From positions 1-13,641 of the forward strand of contig JAUPKM010000511.1 in NCBI GenBank assembly GCA_030837445.1: 13,641 nt of DNA, given 5' to 3'. The DNA is from Actinomycetota bacterium. Lineage in GTDB: Bacteria; Actinomycetota; Actinomycetes; S36-B12; UBA10799. Within the stretch, counting starts at the first letter, position 1, and each line of letters starts with the position of its first letter. The notes under the pieces are model-generated. The model did no database searches, had not been told where the DNA came from, and was given only the letters and a program-made list of their open reading frames with translations. The position numbers and the translations under genes were made by a program. Below, piece after piece: positions 1-6,507 of this stretch.

Positions 1-549
1 AGAGAAACCGGAGTTGATCTCGACCGCTGTCCCGCCCGCGAAATCCAGCGCGAGCAGCCGATCGGCAATCCATCCGCCTTCACCGCCATCGAAGGCAAAC
101 GCCCAATGCGCGATCGGCAGGTACACCAGGGTTGTCCAAGCGGCCACGAAGACGATCCAGGTTCGAATCCGAACCCGGTCGGCGACCGCACCGGAGATCA
201 ACGCGGCGGTGATGATCGCGAAAGTCAGCTGGAACATCACGAACGCCAGCATCGGAATCCTGGAACCCTCCGCACCGGTGACCGCCGTCATCGTCTCCTT
301 CAGCCCGACGAAATCCAACCCGCCCAACAGGCCCTGACCCAGATCAGTGCCGAACACCAGCGAGAATCCGTAGAGCACCCAGATGATCGTCACGATTCCG
401 ATGGCGAGAAAGCTCATCATGATCATGTTCAGCACGCTTTTGGAGCGCACCATTCCGCCATAGAAGAGCGCGAGTCCGGGGGTCATGAGCAGCACCAACG
501 CGGCACTCATGAGTACCCAGGCGGTGTCGCCGGGACTGATTACGGACAA
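1..549 (-). CDS. amt: Ammonium transporter Amt, N-terminal part (cut by window edge)
   Basis: This encodes the first 183 residues of an Amt/MEP-family ammonium channel in the inner membrane; the C-terminal part lies beyond base 1. The reading frame is open throughout. Family marks are the first-helix signature around PGLALFYGGMVRSK (residues 24-37), FQLTFAIITAALISGA (106-121) with the phenylalanine gate region, the AHW segment (147-149) and the FAGGTAVEIN segment (170-179). Several hydrophobic segments fit membrane helices. No ATG precedes the conserved N-terminus. The best start is a TTG at 549, six bases after a GGAGG ribosome-binding site; the ATG at codon 14 would remove part of helix 1. 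Residue 177 is Glu where Escherichia coli AmtB has the first pore histidine (His168), a change known from yeast Mep1/Mep3. A GlnR-like operator lies upstream at 600-637, so nitrogen control is likely. A glnK/glnD partner would be expected downstream but is outside the window. Family call secure; exact start fairly sure. Confidence 0.95.
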   Translation of the reverse strand, partial: MSVISPGDTAWVLMSAALVLLMTPGLALFYGGMVRSKSVLNMIMMSFLAIGIVTIIWVLYGFSLVFGTDLGQGLLGGLDFVGLKETMTAVTGAEGSRIPMLAFVMFQLTFAIITAALISGAVADRVRIRTWIVFVAAWTTLVYLPIAHWAFAFDGGEGGWIADRLLALDFAGGTAVEINSGFS

Positions 550-599
550 GACGGTCCTCCATCGGGGGGTGAGGTTCCGCCGAAGGGTTTCGGACGGGA

Positions 600-637
600 G
601 TAACGCTGCCGTTTCCGTCATGTTTCGAGCATGTGAA
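600..637 (-). promoter_or_regulatory. GlnR-type nitrogen operator, four half-sites
   Basis: Read on the minus strand towards amt, four pentamers occur with exactly six bases between each: TTCAC (633-637), GAAAC (622-626), GAAAC (611-615) and GTTAC (600-604). The actinobacterial GlnR box is usually given as gTnAc-n6-GaAAc, repeated. The first pair matches it with one change; the second pair holds the same two kinds of pentamer in the opposite order. The array ends 51 bases before the TTG start of amt, a classical GlnR target. It also lies just upstream of the divergent hydrolase promoter, so GlnR could influence both genes. The spacing and match are seen directly; GlnR binding is inferred. Confidence 0.7.
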
Positions 638-643
638 CGACGC

Positions 644-649
644 TAGGCT
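644..649 (+). promoter_or_regulatory. Candidate -10 element of the hydrolase gene, implying a leaderless mRNA
   Basis: TAGGCT fits the actinobacterial TAnnnT -10 pattern. It ends seven bases before the A of the ATG at 657, so transcription would start at or next to the start codon. No Shine-Dalgarno sequence precedes that ATG, and no good -35 box is evident. Leaderless transcripts of this geometry are common in Actinomycetota. Confidence 0.4.
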
Positions 650-656
650 GCCCGGC

Positions 657-2261
657 ATGCCCGATCTGTTGCTCACTGGTGCCCGCGTGGTTCGCCGCTG
701 GGACCGGCCAGCCGAGCAACTCGACGTTTGGATTGGCGCCGGTCGGCTGACTCGGTTGCTCCCAGCTGGCACGCGGGCAGCGAGCGCCCGGTCCGCTCGA
801 GTAGTCGACTTGGACGGAGCCGTGATCGCGCCGGGATTCGCCGATGGCCACGTGCACCCGGTCTGGGCAGGCCTGGAGCAACGGGGGGCTGCGGTCCGAG
901 TGGCAGCCGACATTGCCGGCGTCCAGGCCGCCGTGGTCGACTTCGCCGCTCACAACCCGCAGCTCAGCTGGATCGAAGGCGGCTCCTACGACCCGGCCCT
1001 GGCCGTTGACGGACTGTTCGACGCCCGCTGGCTCGACCAGGCCTGCCCCGATCGTCCGGTGGTGTTGACCTCCAGCGATCACCACTGCCTGTGGGTCAAC
1101 TCACGTGCCCTGGAGCTGGCCGGGATCCACCCAGGGACGAAGGTGCCGAGCGGTGCGGAGATCCCGTTGACAGCCGACGGTCGGGTGCTCGGAACCCTCC
1201 GAGAGTGGGGCGCGATGTCGCTCGTCACAAGGTTGGTCCCGAAACCGACCCCCGCCGACCGTAGCTTGGCTGTGGAGTGGGCCAGCTCGGAATTGGCCGC
1301 CTCGGGCGTGACCTGGCTGCTCGACGCGGCCGCCGGATCGGCGGAGGCGGAGGCCTACTTGGAGGCCGCAGCTGCGGGCAGGCTCAGGGTGCGCGCGGGA
1401 CTTGCCTTGCGCGCTGATCCCGATCGGTTCGACATTGAGGGTCTCGCGGAGCAGGCCGCGGCGATTGCCACAGTCTCCCCACGCGACGCGGCCGGCGACC
1501 CCTGGGTGCGCGCCGGCACCGTGAAGTTCTTTGCCGATGGCGTGCTGGAGGCCGGCACGGCAGCCATGCTCGAGCCATATCTCGATCAGCCCGACAACTG
1601 CGGTCAACCGGTGTGGACCGACGACGACCTCAGGGCCGCCGTTGCCTCGGTTGAGGGTGCGGGTCTGGACGTACACATCCACGCCATCGGTGACGCCGGT
1701 ATCCGCACCGCCCTCGCCGCGATCGCAGCATCCCCTGGCCGCCGAGATCCGCGCCGGCGCCCCGCGATCGCGCACGTGCAGGTGCTGCACCCGAAGGATC
1801 TGGACAGGTTCGCCGAACTCGGAGTGACGGCCAATATCGAACCGCTCTGGGCCTGCTGGGACGCCTGCCAACGCGACCTCACCGCGCCGAGACTCGGGCC
1901 CGAGCGGACCGGTCGGCAATACCCGATCCGGAGTCTGTTGGACGCGGGCGCACACGTCAGTTTCGGCACTGACTGGCCGGTCTCGGACTTCCACCCCCTT
2001 GCCTGTGCCGCGATAGCCGTCACCAGGGCCGAGCCAGGTGGTGACCCATTGGTTGCCGAAGAGCGGATCACCCCAGCCGAGGCCCTGCTGGCCGCCACCC
2101 TCGGGGTGGCCCGACAGGTCGGGGAGTCGGACTGGGGTCAGCTGGCACCCGGCAACCGGGCGGACCTGGTCGTGCTCTCGGCGGACCCTCGCGAAATCGC
2201 ACCGGAGCAATGGCCGCAGATCGAAGTCCTGACCCGGTTCTTAGCGGGGGAAGGCGAGTAG
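657..2261 (+). CDS. Metal-dependent amidohydrolase, Amidohydro_3 / YtcJ-like
   Basis: The product (534 residues) is a predicted cytoplasmic hydrolase of the amidohydrolase superfamily, YtcJ-like branch; the substrate cannot be told from sequence. An N-terminal small beta domain (about 1-55) leads into the TIM barrel. Metal-site features are the HVH motif (His65, His67), the VKFFADG segment with Lys290, HIHAIGD (His342), AHVQ (His373) and FGTDWPV (Asp439). The C-terminal part (about 470-534) ends with PGNRADLVVLSADP, the usual return to the beta domain. Full length for the family. An in-frame GTG at 633 would add eight residues, but it lies inside the GlnR-like operator and has no ribosome-binding site, so the ATG at 657 is preferred. 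The gene diverges from amt and ends 10 bases from convergent gpsA. It sits where relatives such as M. tuberculosis carry ddlA next to gpsA. Related family members act on amides, cyclic ureas or N-acyl compounds; a role in nitrogen salvage is inference from the neighbouring operator only. Confidence 0.88.
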   Translation: MPDLLLTGARVVRRWDRPAEQLDVWIGAGRLTRLLPAGTRAASARSARVVDLDGAVIAPGFADGHVHPVWAGLEQRGAAVRVAADIAGVQAAVVDFAAHNPQLSWIEGGSYDPALAVDGLFDARWLDQACPDRPVVLTSSDHHCLWVNSRALELAGIHPGTKVPSGAEIPLTADGRVLGTLREWGAMSLVTRLVPKPTPADRSLAVEWASSELAASGVTWLLDAAAGSAEAEAYLEAAAAGRLRVRAGLALRADPDRFDIEGLAEQAAAIATVSPRDAAGDPWVRAGTVKFFADGVLEAGTAAMLEPYLDQPDNCGQPVWTDDDLRAAVASVEGAGLDVHIHAIGDAGIRTALAAIAASPGRRDPRRRPAIAHVQVLHPKDLDRFAELGVTANIEPLWACWDACQRDLTAPRLGPERTGRQYPIRSLLDAGAHVSFGTDWPVSDFHPLACAAIAVTRAEPGGDPLVAEERITPAEALLAATLGVARQVGESDWGQLAPGNRADLVVLSADPREIAPEQWPQIEVLTRFLAGEGE

Positions 2262-2271
2262 CCCGCCGCCC

Positions 2272-3288
2272 TCAGAACCTGTCGTCGTGGCCAGTCTCCG
2301 CCTGCGGGTCCCGCGACATCAGGTTGCCGATCATCTCCCGCGGATTCATCCCCTCGTGAACCACCTTGACGACTTCGGCCGTGATCGGCATCTCCACGCC
2401 GTTACGGGTTGCGAGGTCGAGGATCGATTGGCAACTCTTAACTCCCTCGCACGTCTGGTTCGTCCGGTCGATCGTCTGCTGCACAGTCAGACCCTTCCCA
2501 AGGTTCTCGCCGAAGGTTCGGTTGCGCGACAGCGAGGAGGAACAGGTGGCGATCAGATCACCGATTCCCGCCAGCCCCTGGAAGGTCATCGGGTTCGCAC
2601 CCAACGCCACCCCCAATCGGGTCATCTCAGCGAGCCCACGAGTGATCAGGCTGGCCTGAGCATTCTCTCCCAGACCCAGTCCGACGGCCATTCCGTTGGC
2701 CAAGGCGATGACGTTCTTGACCGACCCGCCGATCTCTGCACCGACCACATCGGTGGTGTAGTAAGGCCGGAAGTAGTTGGTGGTGGCGGCCTCTGCCAGT
2801 CGAAGCGCGGACGCCTCGCTGCTGCACGCGACAGTGGTGGCCGCAGGCTGTCGCTGGGCAATCTCCCGGGCCAGGTTGGGTCCGGAGATGATCGCCACCC
2901 GGGAATCCGGGACGCCCGCGACGTCTGCGATCACCTGCGACATCCGCATCACGGTTCCGATTTCGATTCCCTTCATCAGACTCACGATGACCGCGTCCGG
3001 ATCCATCAGCGCCTTCCAGTTCGACAGATTCTCGCGCAGGGTCTGGGAGGGGATAGCCAACACCACAATCTGGGCGCCCGCGAGCACCTCGGCCGGGTCC
3101 AGGCTGGACCACATGTTGACAGGCAGCTCGAGCCCAGGGTGATAGCGCTCGTTGACGTGACCGTGGTTGATGGAATCAACCACGTCCTGCTCCCGCGCCC
3201 ACATCCCCACGTCGCCGCCGGCGTCGGCCATCACCATTCCCAGGGCGGTACCCCAGGAGCCACTGCCCATAATCGCGATCTTGCTCAC
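2272..3288 (-). CDS. gpsA: NAD(P)H-dependent glycerol-3-phosphate dehydrogenase
   Basis: GpsA (338 residues, normal length) reduces dihydroxyacetone phosphate to sn-glycerol-3-phosphate, the backbone for phospholipid synthesis, in the cytoplasm. The Rossmann dinucleotide motif is GSGSWGTAL (residues 8-16). Other family marks are SLMKGIE with Lys106, ISGPNLA (134-140), GGSVKNVIALANG with the catalytic Lys191, GLAGIGDL (238-245) and SRNRTFG (254-260). The start is a GTG at 3288 with GGAGG seven bases upstream. A longer open frame extends to 3627, but that extension is the plsC coding region read in another frame. The GTG overlaps the plsC stop in a GTGA arrangement (4 bases), so the two genes are very probably translationally coupled. 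This unit couples backbone formation to acylation. The last residues (about 328-338) are a short polar tail. Function secure. Confidence 0.97.
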   Translation of the reverse strand: MSKIAIMGSGSWGTALGMVMADAGGDVGMWAREQDVVDSINHGHVNERYHPGLELPVNMWSSLDPAEVLAGAQIVVLAIPSQTLRENLSNWKALMDPDAVIVSLMKGIEIGTVMRMSQVIADVAGVPDSRVAIISGPNLAREIAQRQPAATTVACSSEASALRLAEAATTNYFRPYYTTDVVGAEIGGSVKNVIALANGMAVGLGLGENAQASLITRGLAEMTRLGVALGANPMTFQGLAGIGDLIATCSSSLSRNRTFGENLGKGLTVQQTIDRTNQTCEGVKSCQSILDLATRNGVEMPITAEVVKVVHEGMNPREMIGNLMSRDPQAETGHDDRF

Positions 3289-4046
3289 GTCAGATCCTCC
3301 TGCTTGTTGGCTGCTTTCCAGGTCTTGAAATCGATTCGCTCCGGCGGCGCCGGCTCGCCACGCAATTCCGCCAGCAACGCCGTGATGTCCGCGATGATCC
3401 GCTCGGTGGCCTCGGCGAGCACCTCTGCGGTGATCGGCAACGATCGCAGGTCGTCGAGATCGGTCGGCTCGCCGATGTTCACGTGCATCGTCTTCCGTGG
3501 CAGGATGCGGAACTCTTTGACGTACGGACCCATCACCTGCTGAGGTCCCCACATGGCGAGCGGGATCACCGGAGCACCCGACATCAGCGCGATCCGGGCG
3601 GCGCCGGTCTTGCCAGCCATCGGCCACAACTGCGGATCACGAGTGATGGTTCCCTCCGGATACATCACCACCGTTTCGCCGTCCTGAATTGCGTCCACCG
3701 CAGCGGCCACCGCTCGGGCCGCGTCGTTCGTGTGACGCAGGACCGGTATCTGCCCGGTGCCGCGCAACACGAATCCCAATCCGCGGGTCTTGAACAGGGT
3801 GTGCTTGGCCATCACTCGCGGATTGCGCCCGTTGTCCCACAGCACATGAACTAGCGCCATCGGATCGAACCAACTCAAGTGGTTGGCGGCTACCACGATG
3901 CCGTCGTCTGGTGGGTAGTCCCTTCGCAGCACCTCTGTGCCGCGCCAGTCTCGCCGAGTCAGACTCATCAATGTCGGCCACAGCGTGGCGACGGCACCCC
4001 AGTAGACCGGCGACACCGGGCGAGTGCCATGTCGTTTCAACGCCAC
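3285..4046 (-). CDS. plsC: 1-acyl-sn-glycerol-3-phosphate acyltransferase (PlsC family)
   Basis: The product (253 residues) belongs to the PlsC/LPLAT acyltransferases, which transfer a fatty acyl group to lysophosphatidate at the membrane. The catalytic HX4D box is NHLSWFD (His56, Asp61). The substrate-binding EGT motif is in YPEGTITRD (131-133), and VIPLAMWG (160-167) is the fourth conserved block. A hydrophobic stretch near residues 15-28 may anchor the N-terminus. The chosen start is the GTG at 4046, preceded by GAGGAG seven bases upstream; upstream in-frame sequence to 4295 lacks family similarity and overlaps fbiD. The stop overlaps the gpsA start. The gene diverges from fbiD across an 86-base spacer. 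Related actinobacterial enzymes may acylate other polyol or glycolipid acceptors, so the exact acceptor is inferred from gpsA linkage. Confidence 0.92.
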   Translation of the reverse strand: MALKRHGTRPVSPVYWGAVATLWPTLMSLTRRDWRGTEVLRRDYPPDDGIVVAANHLSWFDPMALVHVLWDNGRNPRVMAKHTLFKTRGLGFVLRGTGQIPVLRHTNDAARAVAAAVDAIQDGETVVMYPEGTITRDPQLWPMAGKTGAARIALMSGAPVIPLAMWGPQQVMGPYVKEFRILPRKTMHVNIGEPTDLDDLRSLPITAEVLAEATERIIADITALLAELRGEPAPPERIDFKTWKAANKQEDLT

Positions 4047-4117
4047 CCACCCTCTCCTCGACTGCGGGCCATCATTGCCGCTCCGCCTCCCCGTGTCCTG
4101 CCGGTGCCCCGCTCGAT

Positions 4118-4128
4118 GCGAGACTCGC
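4118..4128. repeat. Small palindrome directly upstream of fbiD
   Basis: GCGAG-A-CTCGC is a perfect 5+5 dyad that ends four bases before the fbiD ATG, inside the plsC/fbiD divergent spacer. It could be an operator or a weak leader hairpin, or it could be chance in GC-rich DNA. Confidence 0.25.
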
Positions 4129-4132
4129 GAAG

Positions 4133-4885
4133 ATGAAACACCAGGACGGCGCAGGCCCGCGACCGGTGGCCAACCCACCGAGATCGTGGTGTGCCATCCT
4201 GCCCGTTCGAAGCTTCTCCGTCGCGAAGTCCCGCCTCGGCGCGGAATTACCCGACCCACCGCAGCTACGCGCGGAACTGGCTCGCGCCTTTGCACTGGAT
4301 GTGCTCGCCGCGGTCGCGAGCTGCTCGAGCGTCGAATGTGTTCTGATCGTCGGAGACGGCGGCCCCGAGCTGCTGTCGCTCCTCAACGAGACCGACGACG
4401 ACTTGGCCGCCGAGCGGGTTTGGGCGATCTCTGCACCGGCGGGACTCAACTTGGCGGTCGAGCATGGTGAGGCTTGGGCTCGAGAACGCGGGCACCGGAG
4501 GATAGCCGTCATCGCAGCTGACCTCCCATGTTTGACCGCCGAGGACTTGCGGACAGTCCTGGTCGGGGCGGCCCTCACTCCGCGAGGCTTCGTGATCGAC
4601 GAGGGGAGGTCAGGAACGACCATGTTGACCACGGCTGGTCCGAGCCTGCGCCCCACCTTTGGCCTACACTCCGCCCGCCGCCATCTGGCCTCCGGAGCCG
4701 CCCCGCTACCAGCCACCGCAGCCGCCCGGCTTGACGTCGACCATCTGGACGCATTGTTGCGTGCCCGAGACCTGGGGGTCGGCACCGCGACCACAGCGGT
4801 GTTGGCCAGGCACAGCATCGCGCCGCCCAACGTGGCCGACTTGGGAAATGACCCAGCGCAGCACCGGGCCGTCCAGGGCAGCTGA
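4133..4885 (+). CDS. fbiD: Phosphoenolpyruvate / 2-phospho-L-lactate guanylyltransferase (F420 biosynthesis)
   Basis: FbiD/CofC (250 residues) joins GTP to phosphoenolpyruvate or 2-phospholactate, making the activated side chain that FbiA adds to the deazaflavin during coenzyme F420 synthesis. The nucleotide-binding N-terminal signature is ILPVRSFSVAKSRL (residues 22-35). Further marks are IAADLPCL (127-134) with the metal-binding Asp, GRSGTTML (158-165), and RPTFGLHSARRHL (173-185) near the active site, followed by LDVDHLDAL (200-208). The start is the ATG at 4133; the open frame runs further back to 3911, but that part is antisense to plsC. No strong ribosome-binding site is visible, so the in-frame GTG near codon 12 is a possible alternative. 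About 20 N-terminal residues precede the usual domain start. The gene stands alone between divergent plsC and convergent hup. In M. tuberculosis the homologue Rv2983 lies next to gpdA2, matching this context. fbiA, fbiB and fbiC are not in the window. Confidence 0.9.
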   Translation: MKHQDGAGPRPVANPPRSWCAILPVRSFSVAKSRLGAELPDPPQLRAELARAFALDVLAAVASCSSVECVLIVGDGGPELLSLLNETDDDLAAERVWAISAPAGLNLAVEHGEAWARERGHRRIAVIAADLPCLTAEDLRTVLVGAALTPRGFVIDEGRSGTTMLTTAGPSLRPTFGLHSARRHLASGAAPLPATAAARLDVDHLDALLRARDLGVGTATTAVLARHSIAPPNVADLGNDPAQHRAVQGS

Positions 4886-4899
4886 CCCGGGACGGCCCG
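4865..4899. terminator. Hairpin between convergent fbiD and hup
   Basis: Arms 4865-4874 and 4890-4899 are perfectly complementary over 10 bases. After one A/G mismatch they continue with three more G-C pairs (4876-4878 with 4886-4888), closing a seven-base loop that contains the fbiD stop codon. There is no T-run on either side, so this is not a classical intrinsic terminator. Its place between two converging genes suggests a two-way transcription stop or a 3'-end stabiliser. Confidence 0.6.
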
Positions 4900-4914
4900 A
4901 ACGACGCTCGCCTG

Positions 4915-5379
4915 CTATTTGGCGGCTGCCTTCTTCGCTGGTGCCTTCTTGGCGGGGGCCTTCTTCGCTGGTGCCTTGGCGGCCGCCTTCGCAGCGCTGG
5001 CAGTCTTCTTGGCCGCGGCCTTCACCGGGGCAGCCTTCTTCTCGGCGGCCTTCTTCGCCGTAGCTGCTCGCTTGGCCGGCGCCGAACCCTTGGCCGCTCC
5101 CCGAACGCCCGCAACCAGCGATTTGAACTCGGCGCCCGGCCGGAACTTGGGGAGGGTGACTGCGCCAATCTTCACGGTTTCGCCGGTGCGCGGATTCCGG
5201 CCGGTTCGAGCATTGCGGAATGCCTGCTCGAAGATGCCAAAGCCTGAGATGGCGACCTTCTCGCCCTTCGCAACGTTCTCCGTGATGGCGTCGAGAACGG
5301 CCTCGACCGCCTCCGCCGCCTCCGCCCGGCTGGTTTCGAGCCTCTCGGAAACCTGCTGAATGAGCTGAGCCTTGTTCAT
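4915..5379 (-). CDS. hup: HU-type nucleoid protein with Lys/Ala-rich tail (HupB-like)
   Basis: The product (154 residues) is a histone-like DNA-binding protein that bends and compacts the chromosome as a dimer. Residues 1-90 are the HU fold: MNKAQLIQQV start, GFGIFEQAFRNARTGRNP (46-63) covering the DNA-binding arm with the conserved RNP proline that inserts between base pairs, and ETVKIGAVTLPKFRPG (67-82). Residues 95-154 are a low-complexity basic tail of Lys, Ala and Pro with three APAKK units near the end, as in mycobacterial HupB and actinobacterial HupS. The ATG at 5379 gives the standard HU N-terminus and has GAGGGAG about ten bases upstream; the in-frame GTG at 5433 lacks support. The gene is transcribed alone, convergent to fbiD and downstream of the leuCD unit. 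In relatives the tail is a target of acetylation or methylation; its lysines here would allow this, which is inference. Confidence 0.96.
   Translation of the reverse strand: MNKAQLIQQVSERLETSRAEAAEAVEAVLDAITENVAKGEKVAISGFGIFEQAFRNARTGRNPRTGETVKIGAVTLPKFRPGAEFKSLVAGVRGAAKGSAPAKRAATAKKAAEKKAAPVKAAAKKTASAAKAAAKAPAKKAPAKKAPAKKAAAK
4928..4972 (-). repeat. 15-base tandem repeat inside the hup tail
   Basis: Three adjacent 15-base units (4928-4942, 4943-4957, 4958-4972) encode APAKK each. The first and third are identical and the middle one differs at several positions; a partial fourth unit follows. Such repeats allow slippage and length variation of the tail. Confidence 0.8.
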
Positions 5380-5442
5380 GACGTGCTGTCTCCCTCGATT
5401 GGCAATGTCGGCTGCAGGACATCGTGTGGACACCCGCCGATA

Positions 5443-5458
5443 GCCGTAAAACTACGGC
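5443..5458 (-). promoter_or_regulatory. Inverted repeat over a candidate -10 site upstream of hup
   Basis: GCCGTA (5443-5448) and TACGGC (5453-5458) form a dyad with a four-base AAAC loop. On the minus strand the centre reads TAGTTT (5449-5454), a TAnnnT -10-like hexamer about 70 bases before the hup start. The -35 region is poor. It is an AT-rich spot in a GC-rich spacer and the best promoter candidate for hup, but weakly supported. Confidence 0.25.
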
Positions 5459-5527
5459 CTACCAACGCATTATTGCCAGATCCGCGCATCGATATCCCGA
5501 CGTGTCGCAGCGAAGGACGCAATCGCA

Positions 5528-5887
5528 TTAGCGGCGAGGATCCGCCGACGCCGGGGGAATCCCTTGCCCACCAACGGATTCCTCCTTCTCGTCGCGATTG
5601 AACCGAACCAGCCAGGAGTCCAGTTCGGAGCGCAATCGGCGTAACCGGCGCCGCAGTCGGTCAGCATCAACCTGCGGCTGTTTGACGGCATTGGTCAAGG
5701 ACACCCAGGCCGCTTCGAGTCGAACCCGCGACGCCTCGTCGACCCGCGGCATGACCCGCCGCAGGTTCGACGCGATCCGAGCGAGGTCGAAATCATCGGC
5801 CGCATCAGGATCGGGTTCGAACGGATCCTCAGCGTCGGAATCGCGACCTCGGTCGCCCGCGGCCGTCCCACCGGTTGCACCTGCCAT
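5528..5887 (-). CDS. Hypothetical protein with acidic N-terminus and basic helical segment
   Basis: I do not recognise this 119-residue product. The N-terminal third (about 1-36) is Gly/Ala/Asp-rich and acidic, likely disordered. Residues 36-100 look mainly helical, with heptad-like Leu and Arg spacing (around DADRLRRRLRRLRSELDSWL, 74-93), so a short coiled coil or a helical hairpin is plausible. There is no signal peptide, membrane segment or cysteine. The codon third positions are strongly G/C, as expected for a real gene here, and a GGGAG lies ten bases before the ATG. The open frame continues upstream to 6028, but that overlaps leuD. It starts 32 bases after the leuD stop on the same strand, so it is probably co-transcribed with leuCD. 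It precedes hup by about 150 bases. Coding status is likely but not proven. Confidence 0.6.
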   Translation of the reverse strand: MAGATGGTAAGDRGRDSDAEDPFEPDPDAADDFDLARIASNLRRVMPRVDEASRVRLEAAWVSLTNAVKQPQVDADRLRRRLRRLRSELDSWLVRFNRDEKEESVGGQGIPPASADPRR

Positions 5888-5919
5888 GGTTCTGCGGCTC
5901 CCGTTGGTGGCGGAGTCCG

Positions 5920-6507
5920 TCAGCGGGTGGTCGGCCGGTAGTCGGGCCGCGACCGCTCGAACGCAGTGATCTCGTCGGCGTGCGCAAGCGCTAGCGAGAT
6001 ATCGTCGTGGCCGTTCACCAGTCGCCAATGGACGTCATCGTCGATTTCGAACGGCACACTCAATCCGCCCGCCACAATCTGGCGGTTCACGAGATCAACA
6101 GTCACCGGCGTCCCTGGTTCCGACTCCAACAGTTCCCAGATCTGGTCCACCATGTCTTGCTCGACGACCGCCGCCACGACCCCGGCCTTCCCACAATTCC
6201 CTCGGAAGATGTCCGCAAACCGACTCGAAATCACCACCCGGAAGCCGTAGGACTGCAATGCCCAGACCGCATGTTCGCGAGACGATCCGGTGCCGAAGTC
6301 GGGACCGGCCACCAACACACTGGCGCCGATGTACTCCTCCTGGTTCAGGACGAACTCGGGATCCTGCCGCCAGGCGAAGAACAGGGCATCCTCGAACCCG
6401 GTCCTGGTGATCCGCTTGAGGAACTCGGCCGGGATGATCTGGTCGGTGTCGACGTTGCTCGCGCGCAGAGGCACCGCGACGCCGGTGTGGCTGGTGAAAG
6501 CTTCCAT
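5920..6507 (-). CDS. leuD: 3-isopropylmalate dehydratase small subunit
   Basis: LeuD (195 residues, typical) is the swivelling small subunit that pairs with LeuC to isomerise 2-isopropylmalate to 3-isopropylmalate in leucine synthesis. The N-terminal signature is SNVDTDQIIPAEFLKR (residues 17-32). FGTGSSREHAVWAL (71-84) contains the substrate-binding GSSREHA motif. ISSRFADIFRGNCGKAGVV (93-111) is also characteristic. The ATG at 6507 gives the usual MEAF-HTG start; a GTG at 6591 would add 28 non-conserved residues. It lies 113 bases downstream of leuC, a wider gap than usual for this pair, and no separate promoter was identified there. With a citramalate synthase nearby, LeuCD could also act on citramalate in isoleucine synthesis. 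Confidence 0.97.
   Translation of the reverse strand: MEAFTSHTGVAVPLRASNVDTDQIIPAEFLKRITRTGFEDALFFAWRQDPEFVLNQEEYIGASVLVAGPDFGTGSSREHAVWALQSYGFRVVISSRFADIFRGNCGKAGVVAAVVEQDMVDQIWELLESEPGTPVTVDLVNRQIVAGGLSVPFEIDDDVHWRLVNGHDDISLALAHADEITAFERSRPDYRPTTR

Noticed and set aside
344..913. Long minus-strand open frame over the amt start and the hydrolase start
   Set aside because: It is out of frame with amt, crosses the divergent spacer, and shows Arg/Ser-rich composition typical of antisense frames in GC-rich DNA.
1101..2210. 369-codon minus-strand frame inside the hydrolase gene
   Set aside because: It is fully antisense to a well-supported amidohydrolase, and I see no recognisable motif or start signal.
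2287..3543. 418-codon plus-strand frame opposite gpsA and plsC
   Set aside because: Antisense shadow; composition rich in His, Arg and Gly, without family motifs, while the other strand carries two complete enzymes.
3289..3627. N-terminal extension of gpsA
   Set aside because: The frame stays open but overlaps plsC; the GTG at 3288 has a good ribosome-binding site and gives the normal Rossmann start.
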